Shown here in pieces: positions 32,464 through 44,585 of a stretch of DNA of 64,000 bases. The position numbers and the translations under genes were made by a program. Below the pieces are notes generated by a model. That model was not told the origin of the DNA. It was given only the letters and a program-made list of their open reading frames with translations, and did not search any database. Source of the DNA: Cryptomeria japonica (taxonomy: Eukaryota > Streptophyta > Pinopsida > Cupressales > Cupressaceae); the NCBI RefSeq assembly GCF_030272615.1, contig NC_081415.1:509115373-509179372 (forward strand). The letters are read 5' to 3'. Position 1 is the stretch's first letter. The number at the start of each line of letters is the position of its first letter.

Positions 32464-35400
32464 ATAATAATAATTCTACTAAATATATACTAATGATCAT
32501 AAAAAATTAAGCAATGGATGAGCTATCCTTTCTAGGCTTGCTCCTTGGACAGTTTATTTGGGTGATAACCACCAATTATAAGTAGATGTTTTCGACCTAA
32601 TAAATTTAGAGGTTACCTAAAGCTCACAAATGTTGGCTAAAATAACACACAAGAGAGAAAATAAATTATAGTATCCAAAAGATTCCTTGAGAGTTTATTT
32701 AGTTCTACTTTATCTATGAATGTGTAAGTTTTTAAAAAAATTACACTTACCTTTTGATTTACCTTGTCATCCTCGTGTCTTATCATTTAAGGGACTGAAT
32801 TTTTTCATTTCTATATAACAAGAATGAGAGTTCTTTGAGAGAAATAATGACCTTCGTAGATGATTGTAAAAATCACTGATGTATTTCATCACTATGTCAT
32901 CTTCTTAGATCTTTTTTTTTTTCATACACCATTTTTACTATAACATCTTACGCATCTAGACTATGCTAGTTGTAAAATAACAATATTTAAATTACTACAT
33001 CAAATGTTATCAATACCCTAGCCATTCAAACTCACCTAAGGCTCGTATTAATTTTTTCACATACAAGGTGATAATCTAAACTTGGAACCTTTTTCACAAA
33101 TAAACTAGGATACAACCATAGGAATATAATTTTGATTCTAGGGTCCAAGTTGTCTCATAGTAATATACCAAAGGAAACTTCATATGTATGATATATGAGA
33201 AAATAATGTAGGGAAAAAATTATGAATACTTTCCAAAGTTGCTAGAAAACTTTATTGGCATTAGAATCAAGGATTAAATATTTTGTCTAGTGATATGAGT
33301 ACCAATACCTCAACATTTTATCTCTTTCTTGAAAGAAGAATGATTATATCAATATCATAAGTTATTTGGTTCAAAAGAAATTAGATTTCCAACATTAGTT
33401 TTGATTATACATACGACATGTGTACCATATATAATCATTGTACAGATTTAGGAGCATTAAAAATTGATGGGGCTTTCAAAGATTTTTAAATTACATCTAG
33501 AAGGTCTAAAAATTAAAAAATTTATTGACACTACTCTTTTCTAATACTAATCTAAAAAAATTATAAAAATCGAGAAGGAAACTAGTGTGATTGATAGCCA
33601 TAGTTTAAGACACAAAGTTTGGGTTGCATAGTTCATATAGCTTTATGAATCAACCCATTTGACACAAACAATCTTTTAAAATCAATCTTCCAAGTTGTTG
33701 AATCTTCTACCAAGAATTAAACAATAAAAATTATCTTGAAAAAAATGGGCCTAGCAAATGATGACCAATGTGCTCAAACAAACACAAACAAACAATAACA
33801 CTGAACATATTTATATTTGCAAGATAATATTAAATGAGGTCAAACATATATTATAAAATATTTATTCAACTCTTTTCCTATTTAAAACACACTTTGAATG
33901 ATGAAGGGTTTGAATAAATTTCTCTTTTCTTATATCTAAAGAAACTTTTGCAATGGTAGGGAATCAATTCTTCTATGAGCTATTTGAATGTGTATAGAGG
34001 AAGTATAGTATAAAATTCTTATAGAAACAATTCTTATTGTTCATTATGTCGAGAGGCATCTACAATGATATCAAAATGTCCGTAAACAAAAATCTATTTT
34101 TGAAACAATTTGACATGCAAATGACAAGTAAAAATATGAAATATGCCATGTTTCAGCTTTTGTGGAGGTGTTATGGGATTACTTCAAATAAAATAGAACA
34201 CTCTCCACTTGTCTCCAGCTAGATTCACAGTTTTTTGCATGCATGACTTTAATGGATTTTTATTCTTGATGTTTAGTATTTTAGAAGAACATTTATTTTA
34301 CAGATGATTCTCTTCTATTATAAGATATCTCTCGGCATATTTTACATATATTTTTTAAATATAGGTATACTAGTTATATTTCACATGTACATAGATTTGA
34401 AGTACATAGAAGGATACAAACACAAGCATCCAAGAAAGATGGGAAGTTACTTATATCCAATAATGTATCAGCTCTCTAGTATCTTTGTATTTTATAAAGC
34501 AAGTCATGTTACCCAAAAATAATATGATATTTGAAAAAGAAGGTAATAATTTTAGAAAGCGACTAATTAATATTATGCAGCCACAAATGAAATAAAGAGA
34601 TGACATATAGGTTTGATGAAGATGTAACAAGAACATTACCTTTCCTTTTAGCTTATGCATCTATCAATTGGGGGCTTGCAAACATATGAAGGGGATAAAG
34701 TTGCACTGTAAGGTCTCATAGAGGGGCCTTCCTAAAAATTTCAATGGGTGCTATCTAATCTTCATAATAGGATTAAATCTAGGGCATGCTCCTATTTTTA
34801 TATGACTGAATTGATTGGGATAAATCAATAGTAGAGATTCATGATCGAGGTTGATACATAAAATAGTTTAGAGTATTGTAATTGTAATTGTATATTCATT
34901 ATAAAGATTTATACTGTGTCCGGTTCAAATGATATTTCTATACTTGAAGATTGTATTCTAAAACATTTTTTATAAATTCAATTTTGTATTAGGCTTAAAA
35001 AGATTTCAACGAATAGAATACAGAAGAAAGGTCCAAGACTTGCAGACAACAGACCTCTTCAAACACTAACATAAATAGGATCAGACCTGGTTCAACAAAC
35101 CTGCCACTATTTTAAGTTTAACGATAACCATTGGAAAATAGACGAAGCATCCAAAATGCAAGGCTTTTTCCTCTAATAAAATATCGTTTCAGAACTGGAG
35201 GAATTGTGTAAAGAGGTCCCCCCGCTTATAAAGGAGACACGTGACGATCTAGTGAAGTTGCTCGTTGTCTATATACAATTGTTCAAAGGTATAGACACAA
35301 AGCATTATATTTCTGAAGTATACAGTACTGATCCATGGCGGACATGTACAAATTTTAAGTAATGATAGTATCATATTCAAATATATATGTCACAATTGTC

Positions 35401-35464
35401 AAGTTTTATGAAATTAAAGAGCATAACAGTAGTATTAGATTCTATCGTAGAAAATATGTAAAAG
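32464..35464. other. AT-rich stretch, probably decayed copia on the minus strand
   Basis: This is the expected continuation of the copia remnant cut by the LINE. I see only weak, shifting copia-like words on the minus strand near 33010-33090 and nothing that I would call a domain. From about 33700 to 35460 I see no gene, RNA or clear repeat. Open frames at 34037, 34304 and 34451 are short and domainless. Confidence 0.35.
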
Positions 35465-35935
35465 TAACTTTTCAACCATTTGGGTTCTTATGACTCCTCG
35501 GGATAATGATGGCTTCTCTTAAGATGATGATGAGCCTCTTGTTGCTACTCGTGTCCTATGGATTCTATTAGGGATCCTCCTGTCTTGTGCTTGCAACCTA
35601 TTCTTCTTATTGCTCATCAGCTTTAACCTTTGGTGGAGGATGTTTTGTCTCATCAGCCTTCTGTTGTGTGTGCTGATAAACTCTCTAACGGGGTTTCTCA
35701 GTTTTCTAGATGATAGTATTGCTTGGATTATTGTTAGTCGATGGCTCTTCCCAAATTCTTCTTCCAGTTGTGGGTAGCTAAATGGCCTATGTAATGTTGT
35801 AAGTGGTATGTTAATGGCCTATGTAACATTGTATATGGTCTATTATTGGCTTGTGTATCTTTGTCAAAGGGGATTTTGGTTGTAACAAGTCAAAATCCTT
35901 TTTTGTTGCTTATTTAATCAAAAACATCTACAAAT
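35465..35935 (+). pseudogene. 5'-truncated LINE ORF1 tail and 3' end
   Basis: The sequence near 35710-35755 reads DDSIAWIIVSRW, similar to the C-terminal ORF1 signature of LINEs in this window (EEGWITVKSKK at 38935). It ends with TTGTTGCTTATTTAATCAAA, very like the 3' end of the element at 39256. Its frame is broken. It is a short LINE remnant in plus orientation. Confidence 0.5.
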
Positions 35936-36009
35936 GGTTCAACGCAAGATTATTTTATGAAATATATAAGTCATTCCAAATGAATTAGATTCAATGAAGT
36001 TATCGTTTT

Positions 36010-36500
36010 GATTAGATAAGTACAAGAAGGGCTTAGACACAAAACAAGTCAACCATCAAGGCAAACGGAGCAAATCTCACAAGAGGTGAGATTAAGAAAA
36101 AGAAGAAGAGAGAGGGAGCTTTTGACTAGAGCTAGGAACCAACAGTCGACAAGGGTCCCAACCTATACAATAAAATTCCCTTTTGTCACCCCCAAAAGAG
36201 TAAGGGGAGAAGGAGGAGGACCTTTCCTCCTATGAACTATCATCCAAGCAATGCTATCATCCATCACCGCATTACTAGGGTAATCACGAGGTGATTCCCT
36301 AACTAGAGGACTAACAACAACTAGAGGGGCAACAAGAATACGAGGCAAATCAATGACCACCAAAGAAGACAATGACTGTGAGGGAGCGACCTGTGTGACT
36401 AAAGATAGACTAAGAATAGAAGGAATCGTGGAAGGAACATCATGGCATGATGTGGTCACACCCAAATCATGCTTAATAGGATCCTGATCAGAGTCCAACT
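36010..36500 (-). pseudogene. LINE ORF1 tail and 3' end, opposite orientation
   Basis: The minus-strand frame 36498-36163 (111 residues) is rich in Ser/Val/Pro and ends with DDSIAWMIVHRRKGPP, the same signature as the plus remnant 700 bases away. Downstream on the minus strand, TTCTTGTACTTATCTAATCA near 36020 matches a LINE 3' end. No ORF2 is present. It may be a remnant of the same ORF1-only family as 37455-39256. Confidence 0.5.
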
Positions 36501-36602
36501 CACAAAGAAGTTACTGTTGTAAATTCCACAAGGTGGAATATATTATATCAAACTCCAACTCACGAAGAAGTTATTGTTGCTCACAAGGTGGAATATATTA
36601 TA
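36495..36602 (+). repeat. Local tandem duplication (about 60 bp)
   Basis: CCAACTCACAAAGAAGTTA and AGGTGGAATATATTATA occur twice in tandem with small differences and a short indel. No function is evident. Confidence 0.8.
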
Positions 36603-37382
36603 GTAAACTGAATCAAATATGTTTCTTAAGTATATTTTTATTGTAATAAAAGAGTTAAAAATTAAAATATGTAGTGATATCAGAATGGATATGAATAGGC
36701 TAATGTAATTTACAAAACGTGCTCATTCGATAAAAACAATAATTTTCAAATAAATTGGATCATGTAATCACAGAATTCAATCAAATTAACACCAACAATC
36801 ATATATAAACTATTCCAAATATTCTTCAACAACAATGGATTCAACACTTGTATGAAATAGGATGTTTGGAATGTTCATTCTCACCAAAAGAAGACTTCAG
36901 TGATCTTATCCCTCATAATTGGGGTGCGCTCAAGGAGAAAATGATTATTTTCAATCATTATAAAAAAATGAGTTCACACAATAAATGATAAGCATGACCT
37001 AAATGCCTTTGATACCGTGTTAAAAACTAGGATCCTCTTATACTAATCATTATAAACAAAATATAAATTTTATTAAAATGAAAATAATACAAATATAGAT
37101 TTAACACATACAAAATATATATGGAAAAAACCTTTTCAAATAAAAAGAACCCCAAAATATATCCTTTTATTAAGAGACTTGTAAAAATAGTCTATTAAGA
37201 AATAGACAAAATTTAGGAACACTCCTCTACATACTTCTACATGGTCAATAATACCTCGTGCATAATGATAAATTTTCAAATTCTTACACAGTTTCAATAG
37301 AGAACCTTCTTAAATATAAGAAAAAGGATGGCAAATTTTCTAAAAGGATATAGTCACACTTATTCAAAACAACCATTCATAA
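36603..37382. other. AT-rich spacer without visible genes
   Basis: I see no coding sequence, RNA gene or clear element here. The composition is strongly AT-rich. Confidence 0.5.
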
Positions 37383-37438
37383 ATGATTAATAATCTAAAA
37401 TTATTAGAATATTAATTATTAAATAATATATATTTTAT

Positions 37439-37454
37439 AACATATGATTTTATA
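37439..37454 (+). repeat. Target-site duplication, left copy, of ORF1-only LINE
   Basis: AACATATGATTTTATA is identical to 39257-39272. The second duplication copy has the unfilled site AACATACAATTTTATA at about 41155-41170. Confidence 0.9.
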
Positions 37455-39256
37455 GAACTACCTTTCCACCTATGACTAACAATGGTCTAGGAAATATCAA
37501 CATGTCCGTTGCGATGCCTACGCTTGCAGCGATATCACACACGAAGTCTGCAACGGTGCCTGCCTTCGCGAAGCTTGTCGTCGTTGCCCTAGGGCCGCAG
37601 TGCATGCCGCCGCTGCGAAGCCTGCCGCCGTTGCGCCTGGGGTCGCCTGTGTATGCCACCACTGATGCCCAAAGGCTGTCTATTGCAGCGATACCGGCTG
37701 TCCAGCTCCCTGTATCCCCTGTAACGGTTGGTGAGACTGCTTTTGCCTGGCTCTACGGTTGTGAATGGGGGCTCTGCGGGGGTCCTACCTGGTGCTGTTT
37801 CTACGGGGGTCTCTTCTAAGGATGGAAATACGGTGTGATCAACGCCCTCTACTGATGAACGAGATGCCTATGGCTTGAGGCCTGTGGCTGTATGCAAACC
37901 TTTGGTTTTCAAGGTGTCTGATGATACTGATATGGAGATCATCCACACTTCCTCGGTGTTTGAAGCGCATGGTCTGATTTGCAGGTTTCGGGGTTTCTGG
38001 CCAAGCCTTCCTCAGCTGCACACTTGGATTTCTCAAAGCTGGGAACCGATAATAAAAGGTTCAGTTAATATCTTTCCTTCTGCCAAGGGTTTTTTCATTG
38101 CCAAATTTGAATATGAAGAGGATAGATCGAAAATATTAGGTATTAATCCTTTCAGCTGGGAAGACAAATTTATTTTGATGGTTAAACCCTAGTTCCCGGG
38201 CTTTAACCCATCCACAGATTCATTTAATGAGATTCCTATTTGGGTTAGGCTCCCTAACCTTCCCCTTCATCTATGGACGGACTCTCTGCTAGAGGAAGTG
38301 GGGAATGCTTTAGGTGAATTCTTAACGATTGATAAGGAATCTTTCCAGATTTATCACTCTACTTATGCTCAGATTTTGGTTAACATTGATGTCTCTAAAA
38401 GGCTTCCAGCTGAGTTAGAGATTGAATCCTCTTTGGGATCTTGGGTCCAACCGCTCGACTTTGAAGGTATCCCCTTTAGATGTCGAAAGTGCTTCCAGAC
38501 CGGACATATTGTTGCACGGTGTGAAACAGATAAAAAGAAAAAAAGACCTGCTACTTGGTGGAAGGGGGCATCCTCTGAACACTATTTTGTTAAAAAGAAA
38601 AGCTTCTCCCAGGTGGTGGCACAAGTTCCTCAGGCTGATGAGCCTCTAGTTGTTGCCTCTGTTCCTAAGGAATGTGTGGATGCTTCAGACCCTCCTGCGT
38701 CCCAGACTGTTGCTAGATCTTCTGTTGTCCCTGCCTCTGTTGTTCCTGTATCTCGGGCTGCTGGATCTTCTATTGTCCCTGCCTCTGTTGTTCCTGCAAC
38801 TTGGGTGGCTGGATCTTCTGATGTCCCTACTTCTGTTGTTCCTACCTCTCTGGATGCTGGGTCTGTTCCTCCTGATTATGGGAGATCCTCTCTTTTGGAT
38901 CCTTCCTCTTGGCAAAATGTTGCTGCTAGGGTTGAGGAGGGATGGATTACTGTTAAAAGTAAAAAATCTAAATTGTCCCAGTCCTCTTTTGATATGACAC
39001 TTAGATCCCACAAGGGAAGGACAAATTCTTGATCCTTCCTAGTTGGGTTAGGGTTGTTGGTTTCTTGCAGCCTGTAGGGTCTTGGTGGGGGTTTTGTTGT
39101 TCCCCTTCTTTTGTTTGGTTATGCCGAGTCTTTATTGTGTACTGTTTCTTTGAGAGATCTTTCAAGTTTATCTTTCGGTTCAGGTTACAGGTCCTTCTAA
39201 AACCTGTCTTGTAAAGGGTTTCTGGTCCCTTAAAAACTTGATTTTCCTTAATCAAA
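37455..39256 (+). mobile_element. ORF1-only (half-LINE) non-autonomous retroelement, 1.8 kb
   Basis: It is bounded by an exact 16-bp duplication and ends with CTTAATCAAA plus a short A-run. It encodes a LINE ORF1 but no endonuclease or RT, so it must use enzymes from elsewhere. The empty site in the neighbouring duplicate confirms the borders. It resembles the half-L1 class known in mammals in layout only; that comparison is an inference. Confidence 0.85.
37836..39032 (+). pseudogene. LINE ORF1: DUF4283 and CCHC zinc knuckle, one stop
   Basis: This is an RNA-binding ORF1 protein. One frame is open from about 37836 to TGA/TAA at 39032, except for TAG at 38190-38192. The DUF4283 part includes PLVFKVSDDTDMEI, GFWPSLPQLHTWI, AKGFFIAKFEYEEDRSKI and, after the stop, IPIWVRLPNLPLHLW. 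An intact zinc knuckle CRKCFQTGHIVARC lies near 38480. Then come three imperfect repeats of SSVVPASVVP (38712, 38766, 38814) and the C-terminal EEGWITVKSKK. The stop lies where the family usually has Trp before FPGFNP. It is better kept than the ORF1 at 26520. Confidence 0.85.
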
Positions 39257-40795
39257 AACATATGATTTTATAATCTTATATTAGATCAATATAAATATTA
39301 TAATATGATCCCTAATAACATCATATTCTAACATATCTCTTCAATTGAATAAAGGCTATAACTCTTGAAATTGTACTTTCCAAATCATTAAAAGATTTTT
39401 CTTAAAAACCATTGTAAATTTAAGCATATCGTGTGATTGAGCAAGGAGTGAGGTCTAGTAGTTCAATTCTACTATCACCTATGTTAATGTTGAATGAAAT
39501 TATAGCTATGCATAAAAGAAAGAAATTAAGATGATGTGAACATATTGTGCAAATGTGGGTAGTTGCTTTGTCAATTCTAGGATTACCCATGACAAGGGCC
39601 ATCTTGAAGTGGCAAGCAATTACATCGTTCTAGACCTATGTGGAGATACTATTTCGCATGCTAGGAAAAGGGATGAAATCTTACGACATATTCACTTTTC
39701 CTCCTTGGATCATATGTGGAATGGGAACATGAAGGGCTTGAATGCAGTAAAGGTCAGTATAACTGATTGTTGGAGTGACACTCGACAATCTATAGTGGGA
39801 AAGTGGGGTGTGTTTGGGTGAGATTGTCTATGGGTGGTTTGGCTTTTTTTGTGTGATGGTACTGGTGCATTGGAGCTAGGCTAAGGTGTTACGTTTGTGT
39901 TATACATTAGCTGGTAGAAAGGCGTACTTCGTTTTGGTGGCTTTGGTTATGTGATGTTCATGGGATAGAAGTTGATTGCTTATTTGTTTCCAATTTTTTT
40001 TATTTAGATGTAATTTTTTACAGTTTGGGTTTATTCTTATGATATTGTAATGATTTTTGTATAATATTTCCAGGCAGGGCCTAAAAGAATCTCTCGCTAA
40101 ATTATATAGAAATTGAAATTTAAAGAAAAATTAAGATAAAGATTTAATTATTTGAAAATTCATCATCAACAAAAAAAAAAGCAGAGCCCAAAAGAATCTC
40201 CTGCTGAATTTTATAGAAATTAAAATTTAAAGAAAAATTAAAATAAAAGATTTAATTCTTCAAAAATTCATCAACAACAAAAAGCAGATATGCTCCAGGA
40301 AGATTTAAAATAAACTGAAGAGACTACCATTAATACTAAACATGTTTAGGTCGAAATGATTAAATTAATCTGGATCATGCAAAGTCATGTCACCAACATA
40401 TGAAATCATAATTGCAAATAAGCTCTTACAATTAGATTTTGTGGTAATATTAATTTTTGAATAGAGAGACTTGTGAAATACTTGCAAACATGCCGGTCTC
40501 TTGAATTTCCAAATATCAATTCGAGCTTGATGGTTAGTCTAGACTACTTTTGTAGGTAACATGAGCTCAAGCATAAATTTAATCCATTTAACAATAGTTG
40601 TTTCAAAAAGGGAGCCAACTCTTGAGCACTGAATTTTCCAACCATGATGGATAAATCTACCACAAGAGTATCCTATGTTAGGCTATTTTGTTCTCAAAGT
40701 TCTCAGCTAGTGGTCAACACTCGTGCATGTTTGTGACAAGTGAAAACGCTGGCACATTCGAAGCACTTCCATATTACTGAGTTGTCATGTCATGC

Positions 40796-40965
40796 ACCTG
40801 AGTTGGTCTAATAGTGGAGATTTTGTATTCCTCAAAGAGAGGTCATAAGTTCAACACCTGTAGGAAGTAAAATATCACCTCGTTTTGCATAGAGTACGTG
40901 GCAATCCCATATTTTGTAAACCATTTGTAGACTAAAAAACAAATCATCTAATATTGTGAACTATA
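40796..40965 (+). repeat. Possible tRNA-derived SINE (copy 1)
   Basis: TTGGTCTAATAGTGG resembles a Pol III A box. About 30 bases on, AGTTCAACACC fits the B box core GTTCAANNCC, with GGTCATA before it as in several plant SINEs. The end is not clear and no target duplication was found. The call is tentative. Confidence 0.4.
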
Positions 40966-41097
40966 AAAGAATCCATTTCCATTTACATACCCCCATAATT
41001 ATCTCTGTACACCTCTAGCCTTATGTCCCCTTGCAAATATTTATATCACTAATAAATTTGTGTTATGACTCTATTTTAAATTCTCATATATCGTGTA

Positions 41098-42924
41098 AAT
41101 AATTAATAATCTAATATTATTAGAATATTAATTATTAAATAATATATATTTTATAACATACAATTTTATAACCTTATATTAGATCAATAAATATTATGAT
41201 ATGATCCCTAATAACATTGTATTCTAACATATCTCTTCAATTGAATAAAAGCTATAACTCTTGAAATTGTACTTTCCAAATCATTAAAAGATTTTTTCTT
41301 GAAAACCATTGTATATTTAAGCATACTGTGTGATTGAGCAAGGAGTGAGGTCTAGTAGTTCAATTCTACTATCACCTATGTTAATGTTGAATGAAATTAT
41401 AGCTATGCAGAAAAGAAAGAAATTAAGATGATGTGAACATATTGTGCAAATGTGGGTAGTTGCTTTGTCAATTCCAGGATTACCCATGACAAGGGCCACC
41501 TTAAAGTGGCAAGCAATTACATCATTCTAGACCTATGTGGAGACACTATTTCGCATGCTAGGAAATGGGACGAAATCTTGCGACATTTTCACTTTTCCTC
41601 CTTGGATCGTATGTGGAATGGGAACATGAAGCGCTTGAATGCAGTAAAGGTCAGTATAACTGAAAATTGGAGTGACACTCGACAATCTATAGAGGGAAAT
41701 TGGGGTGTGTTTGGGTGAGATTGTCTATGGGTGGTTTGGCTTTTTTTGTGTGATGGTACTGGTGCGTTGGAGCTAGGCTGAGGTGTTACGTTTGTGTTAT
41801 ACATTAGCTGGTAGAAAGGCATACTCTGTTTTGGTGGCTTTGGTTATGTGATGTTCATGGGATAGAAGTTGATTGCTTATTTGTTTCCATTTTTTTTAAT
41901 CAGATGTAATCTTTTACAGTTTGGGTGTATTCTTATGATATTGTAATGATTTTTGTATAATATTTTCAGGCAGGGCCCAAAAGAATCTCTTGCTGAATTT
42001 TATAGAAATTAAAATTTAAAGAAAAATTAAAATAAAAGATTTAATTCTTCGAAAAATCATCAGCAACAAAAAGCAGATATGCTCCAGGAAGATTTAAAAT
42101 AAATTGAAGAGACTGCCATTAATACTAAACATGTTTAGGCCGAAATGATTAAATTAATCTGAATCATGCAAAATCATGTCACCAACATATGAAATCATAA
42201 TTGCAGATAAGCTCTTACAATTAGATTTTGTGGTAATATTAATTTTTTAATAGAGACTTGTGAAATACTTGTAAACATGCCCGTCTCTTGAATTTCCAAA
42301 TATCAATTCAAGCTTGATGGTTAGTATAGACTCCTTTTGTAGGTAACATGAGCTAAGTATAAATTTAATCCATTTAACAATAGTTGTTTCAAAAAGGAAG
42401 CCAACTCTTAAGCACCGAATTTTGCAACCATGATGGATAAATCTACCACAAGAGTATCCTATGTTAGGCTATTCTGTTCTCAGAGTTCTCAGCGAGTGGT
42501 CAACATGAGGCTATTCTGTTCTGAGAGTTCTCAGTGAGTGGTCAACACTTGTGCATGTTTGTGACAAGTGAAAACACTGGCACATTCGAAGCACTTCCAT
42601 ATTACTGAGTTGTCATGTCATACACCTGAGTTGGTCTAATGGTGGGGATTTTGTATTCCCCAAAGAGAGGTCATAAATTCAACACCTACAGGGGGTAAAA
42701 TATCACCTCGTTTCGCATAGAGTACGAGGCAATCCCATATATTGTAAGTCATTTGGAGACTAAAAAACAAATCATCTAATATTGTGAACTATAAAAGAAT
42801 CCATTTCCATTTACATACCCCTGTAATTATCTGTGTACACCTCTAGCCTTGTGTCCCCTTGCAAATCTTTATATCACTTATACATTTGTGTTATGACTCT
42901 ATTCTAAATTCTCATATATCGTGT
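41098..42924 (+). repeat. Tandem duplication, copy 2 (empty site)
   Basis: This is the second copy of the unit at 37383-41097, lacking the LINE. It has an extra local tandem duplication at 42464-42547 (AGGCTATTCTGTTCT and AGTGGTCAACA repeated). It gives an internal reference for the pre-insertion sequence. Confidence 0.88.
42623..42790 (+). repeat. Possible tRNA-derived SINE (copy 2)
   Basis: This is the duplicate of 40796-40965, with A-box-like TTGGTCTAATGGTGG and B-box-like ATTCAACACC. It came with the segmental duplication and is not an independent insertion. Confidence 0.4.
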
Positions 42925-43027
42925 ATTATTTCAACTACGGAAATAGAATAGATATGCATGTACATTGATTTTTAACACATACAAAATTCAAATAAAGAGC
43001 AGTGAGGAATTTAGCTTAAATTGTCCA

Positions 43028-44580
43028 TGTAGACACCTACAAATGGTCAACGCTTGCGGAGTCATACTTTAACATTTGCGCATTGCCTTATTTTAGGGTT
43101 TTTGCGTCGCATTAACATTTCTCGTATGTCATGCACTTGGTCTTTATCATTTGCGAGCATCAAGTCCTCCTTCTGCATTCATCATTCGTCTCGTCTTCGA
43201 ATTTGGTCTTGTCGGTAGCAATATCAGTCATGATTTTGGTCAATCTTATCCTGTCGCATCTATGAGCATATTCATTTGTCATCATTTTGGACATCGTCAA
43301 TCCTAATTAGGGTTTTGTCCTCTTTTCAATCTTGTCATCATGCGATCGATTTGTCATCGATCCTTGTCTTTTGATCAATTTGTCATCAATCTTGTTGTCT
43401 TGTGATCGATTTGTCATCGATCGTTGACATTTTCAATCTTGTCGTTTTGCAATCTATTTTTCATCGATCCTTGTCTTCTTGTCAATCTTGTCATTTTTGC
43501 GATCAATTTGTCATCAATCGTCGTCTTTCTCAATTGTGTTAATTTGGATCAATTAGTCATTGTCCCTCGTCAATTGGCACGTTTATCAATCACATCAGTC
43601 AGAATCATGATCAAATCAAATCGATATCGATTATCTTTTGTCAAGACCTAATTGTCATCCTTGCATTTCTAATTCATCTTTTAGGGTTTCATGATTTTAT
43701 TCATTTAACCCTATTTGTCATTTCTCTCTCTAGGTTAAATAATTTATTTATTTATCCTAGGTCGTGTCACAATTAAATGTTTAATTTAATTGGCTAACTA
43801 ATTATTTCTCTTTTTGTGAATTAATTAATAAATGACAAATTATTAATTGATTTACCTAATTTCTCTTAAATTCCTAGTTTTTCATCAATTTGTAAATTCC
43901 CTCTTTGTGAATTAATTAATAAATGAAAAATTATTAATTAATTCACTAAATTCCTAATTTCCTCATTTTCTAATTTCCTAATTCCTATTTTCCAATTTTC
44001 TAATTTTCCTAATTTCTAATTCAATTTCCTCCTATTTTTCTCCTAATTTCATGGGAATGACATTTCAATTTGTCATAAATTGTCATAATTGGCAATCAAT
44101 CAATTTTGACATAGAAATTTGTCATAATCTTGTCATAAATTATCAATCAATCAATTTTGCATAGAAAGTGCAAATTTGTCATAAATTTGTCATAATTGAC
44201 ATTCTTGATTTGCAATTTCCATTTGAATCGCTTCATGCTAATTTGATCATCTCTCCAATTTGTCTATAAATTGGATGAATTTCTTCAATCACGCTTCGAG
44301 TATTCTTGCGCTTCTATCTTGTCTAGTTGCTTTCATCTCATGTGTATGCATTTGTAGATGAGATCCACAAAGAAAGTTATCTGAAAAAGAAAGATGGACA
44401 ATGGAGCCGCATGAAGAAGATATTCAGATCTGCATTTGGTTTGCTTAGTTTTTAATCTTGAATGTTTTGCTTTCATGTCTCTATTGGATGTAATTAGGAT
44501 TGATCATTGCATTTGAGCTTTCGTGATTGGGCTATGATTAACATTGAGATGCTTTGATGATTTCTGATTTCCTAGCTACA
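43028..44580 (+). mobile_element. Solo LTR, Ty3/gypsy-like, 1553 bp
   Basis: It starts TGTAGACACCTACAAATGG, the same first 12 bases as the sense start of the 1540-17860 element's LTR. It ends CCTAGCTACA and has exact 5-bp flanks GTCCA at 43023-43027 and 44581-44585. No internal element sequence is attached, so it is a solo LTR left by LTR-LTR recombination. The part 43320-43580 holds about six diverged repeats of GATCGATTTGTCATCGATC with TTGTCTT spacers. AT-rich TAATTAATTAAT pairs lie near 43830 and 43915. Confidence 0.92.
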
Positions 44581-44585
44581 GTCCA

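Larger units (their letters stand above)
37383..41097 (+). repeat. Tandem duplication, copy 1 (contains a LINE insertion)
   Basis: Without the inserted element, this copy is about 1.9 kb and aligns with 41098-42924 from AATAATCTAA to CATATATCGTGTA. Shared landmarks are the blocks at 39425/41322 (GTGATTGAGCAAGGAGTGAG), 39700/41597, 40100/41990 and 40800/42625. The copies look about 95 percent alike by eye. The open frames at 39555 and 41452 (88 residues each) are kept in both copies but lack a known domain. Confidence 0.88.

Noticed and set aside
32464-34000. Copia RT on the minus strand right of the LINE
   Set aside because: Position makes it likely, but I could not find a convincing YVDD-type or other RT motif, so it is not called as a gene remnant.
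39446-39480. tRNA-like or SINE B-box phrase with TAGTAG/CTACTA stem
   Set aside because: No A box or cloverleaf could be built around it; it is only a small hairpin present in both duplicate copies.
39555-41718. Two 88-residue frames conserved between the tandem copies
   Set aside because: Conservation follows from the duplication itself; there is no domain, start context or splice signal to support a gene.
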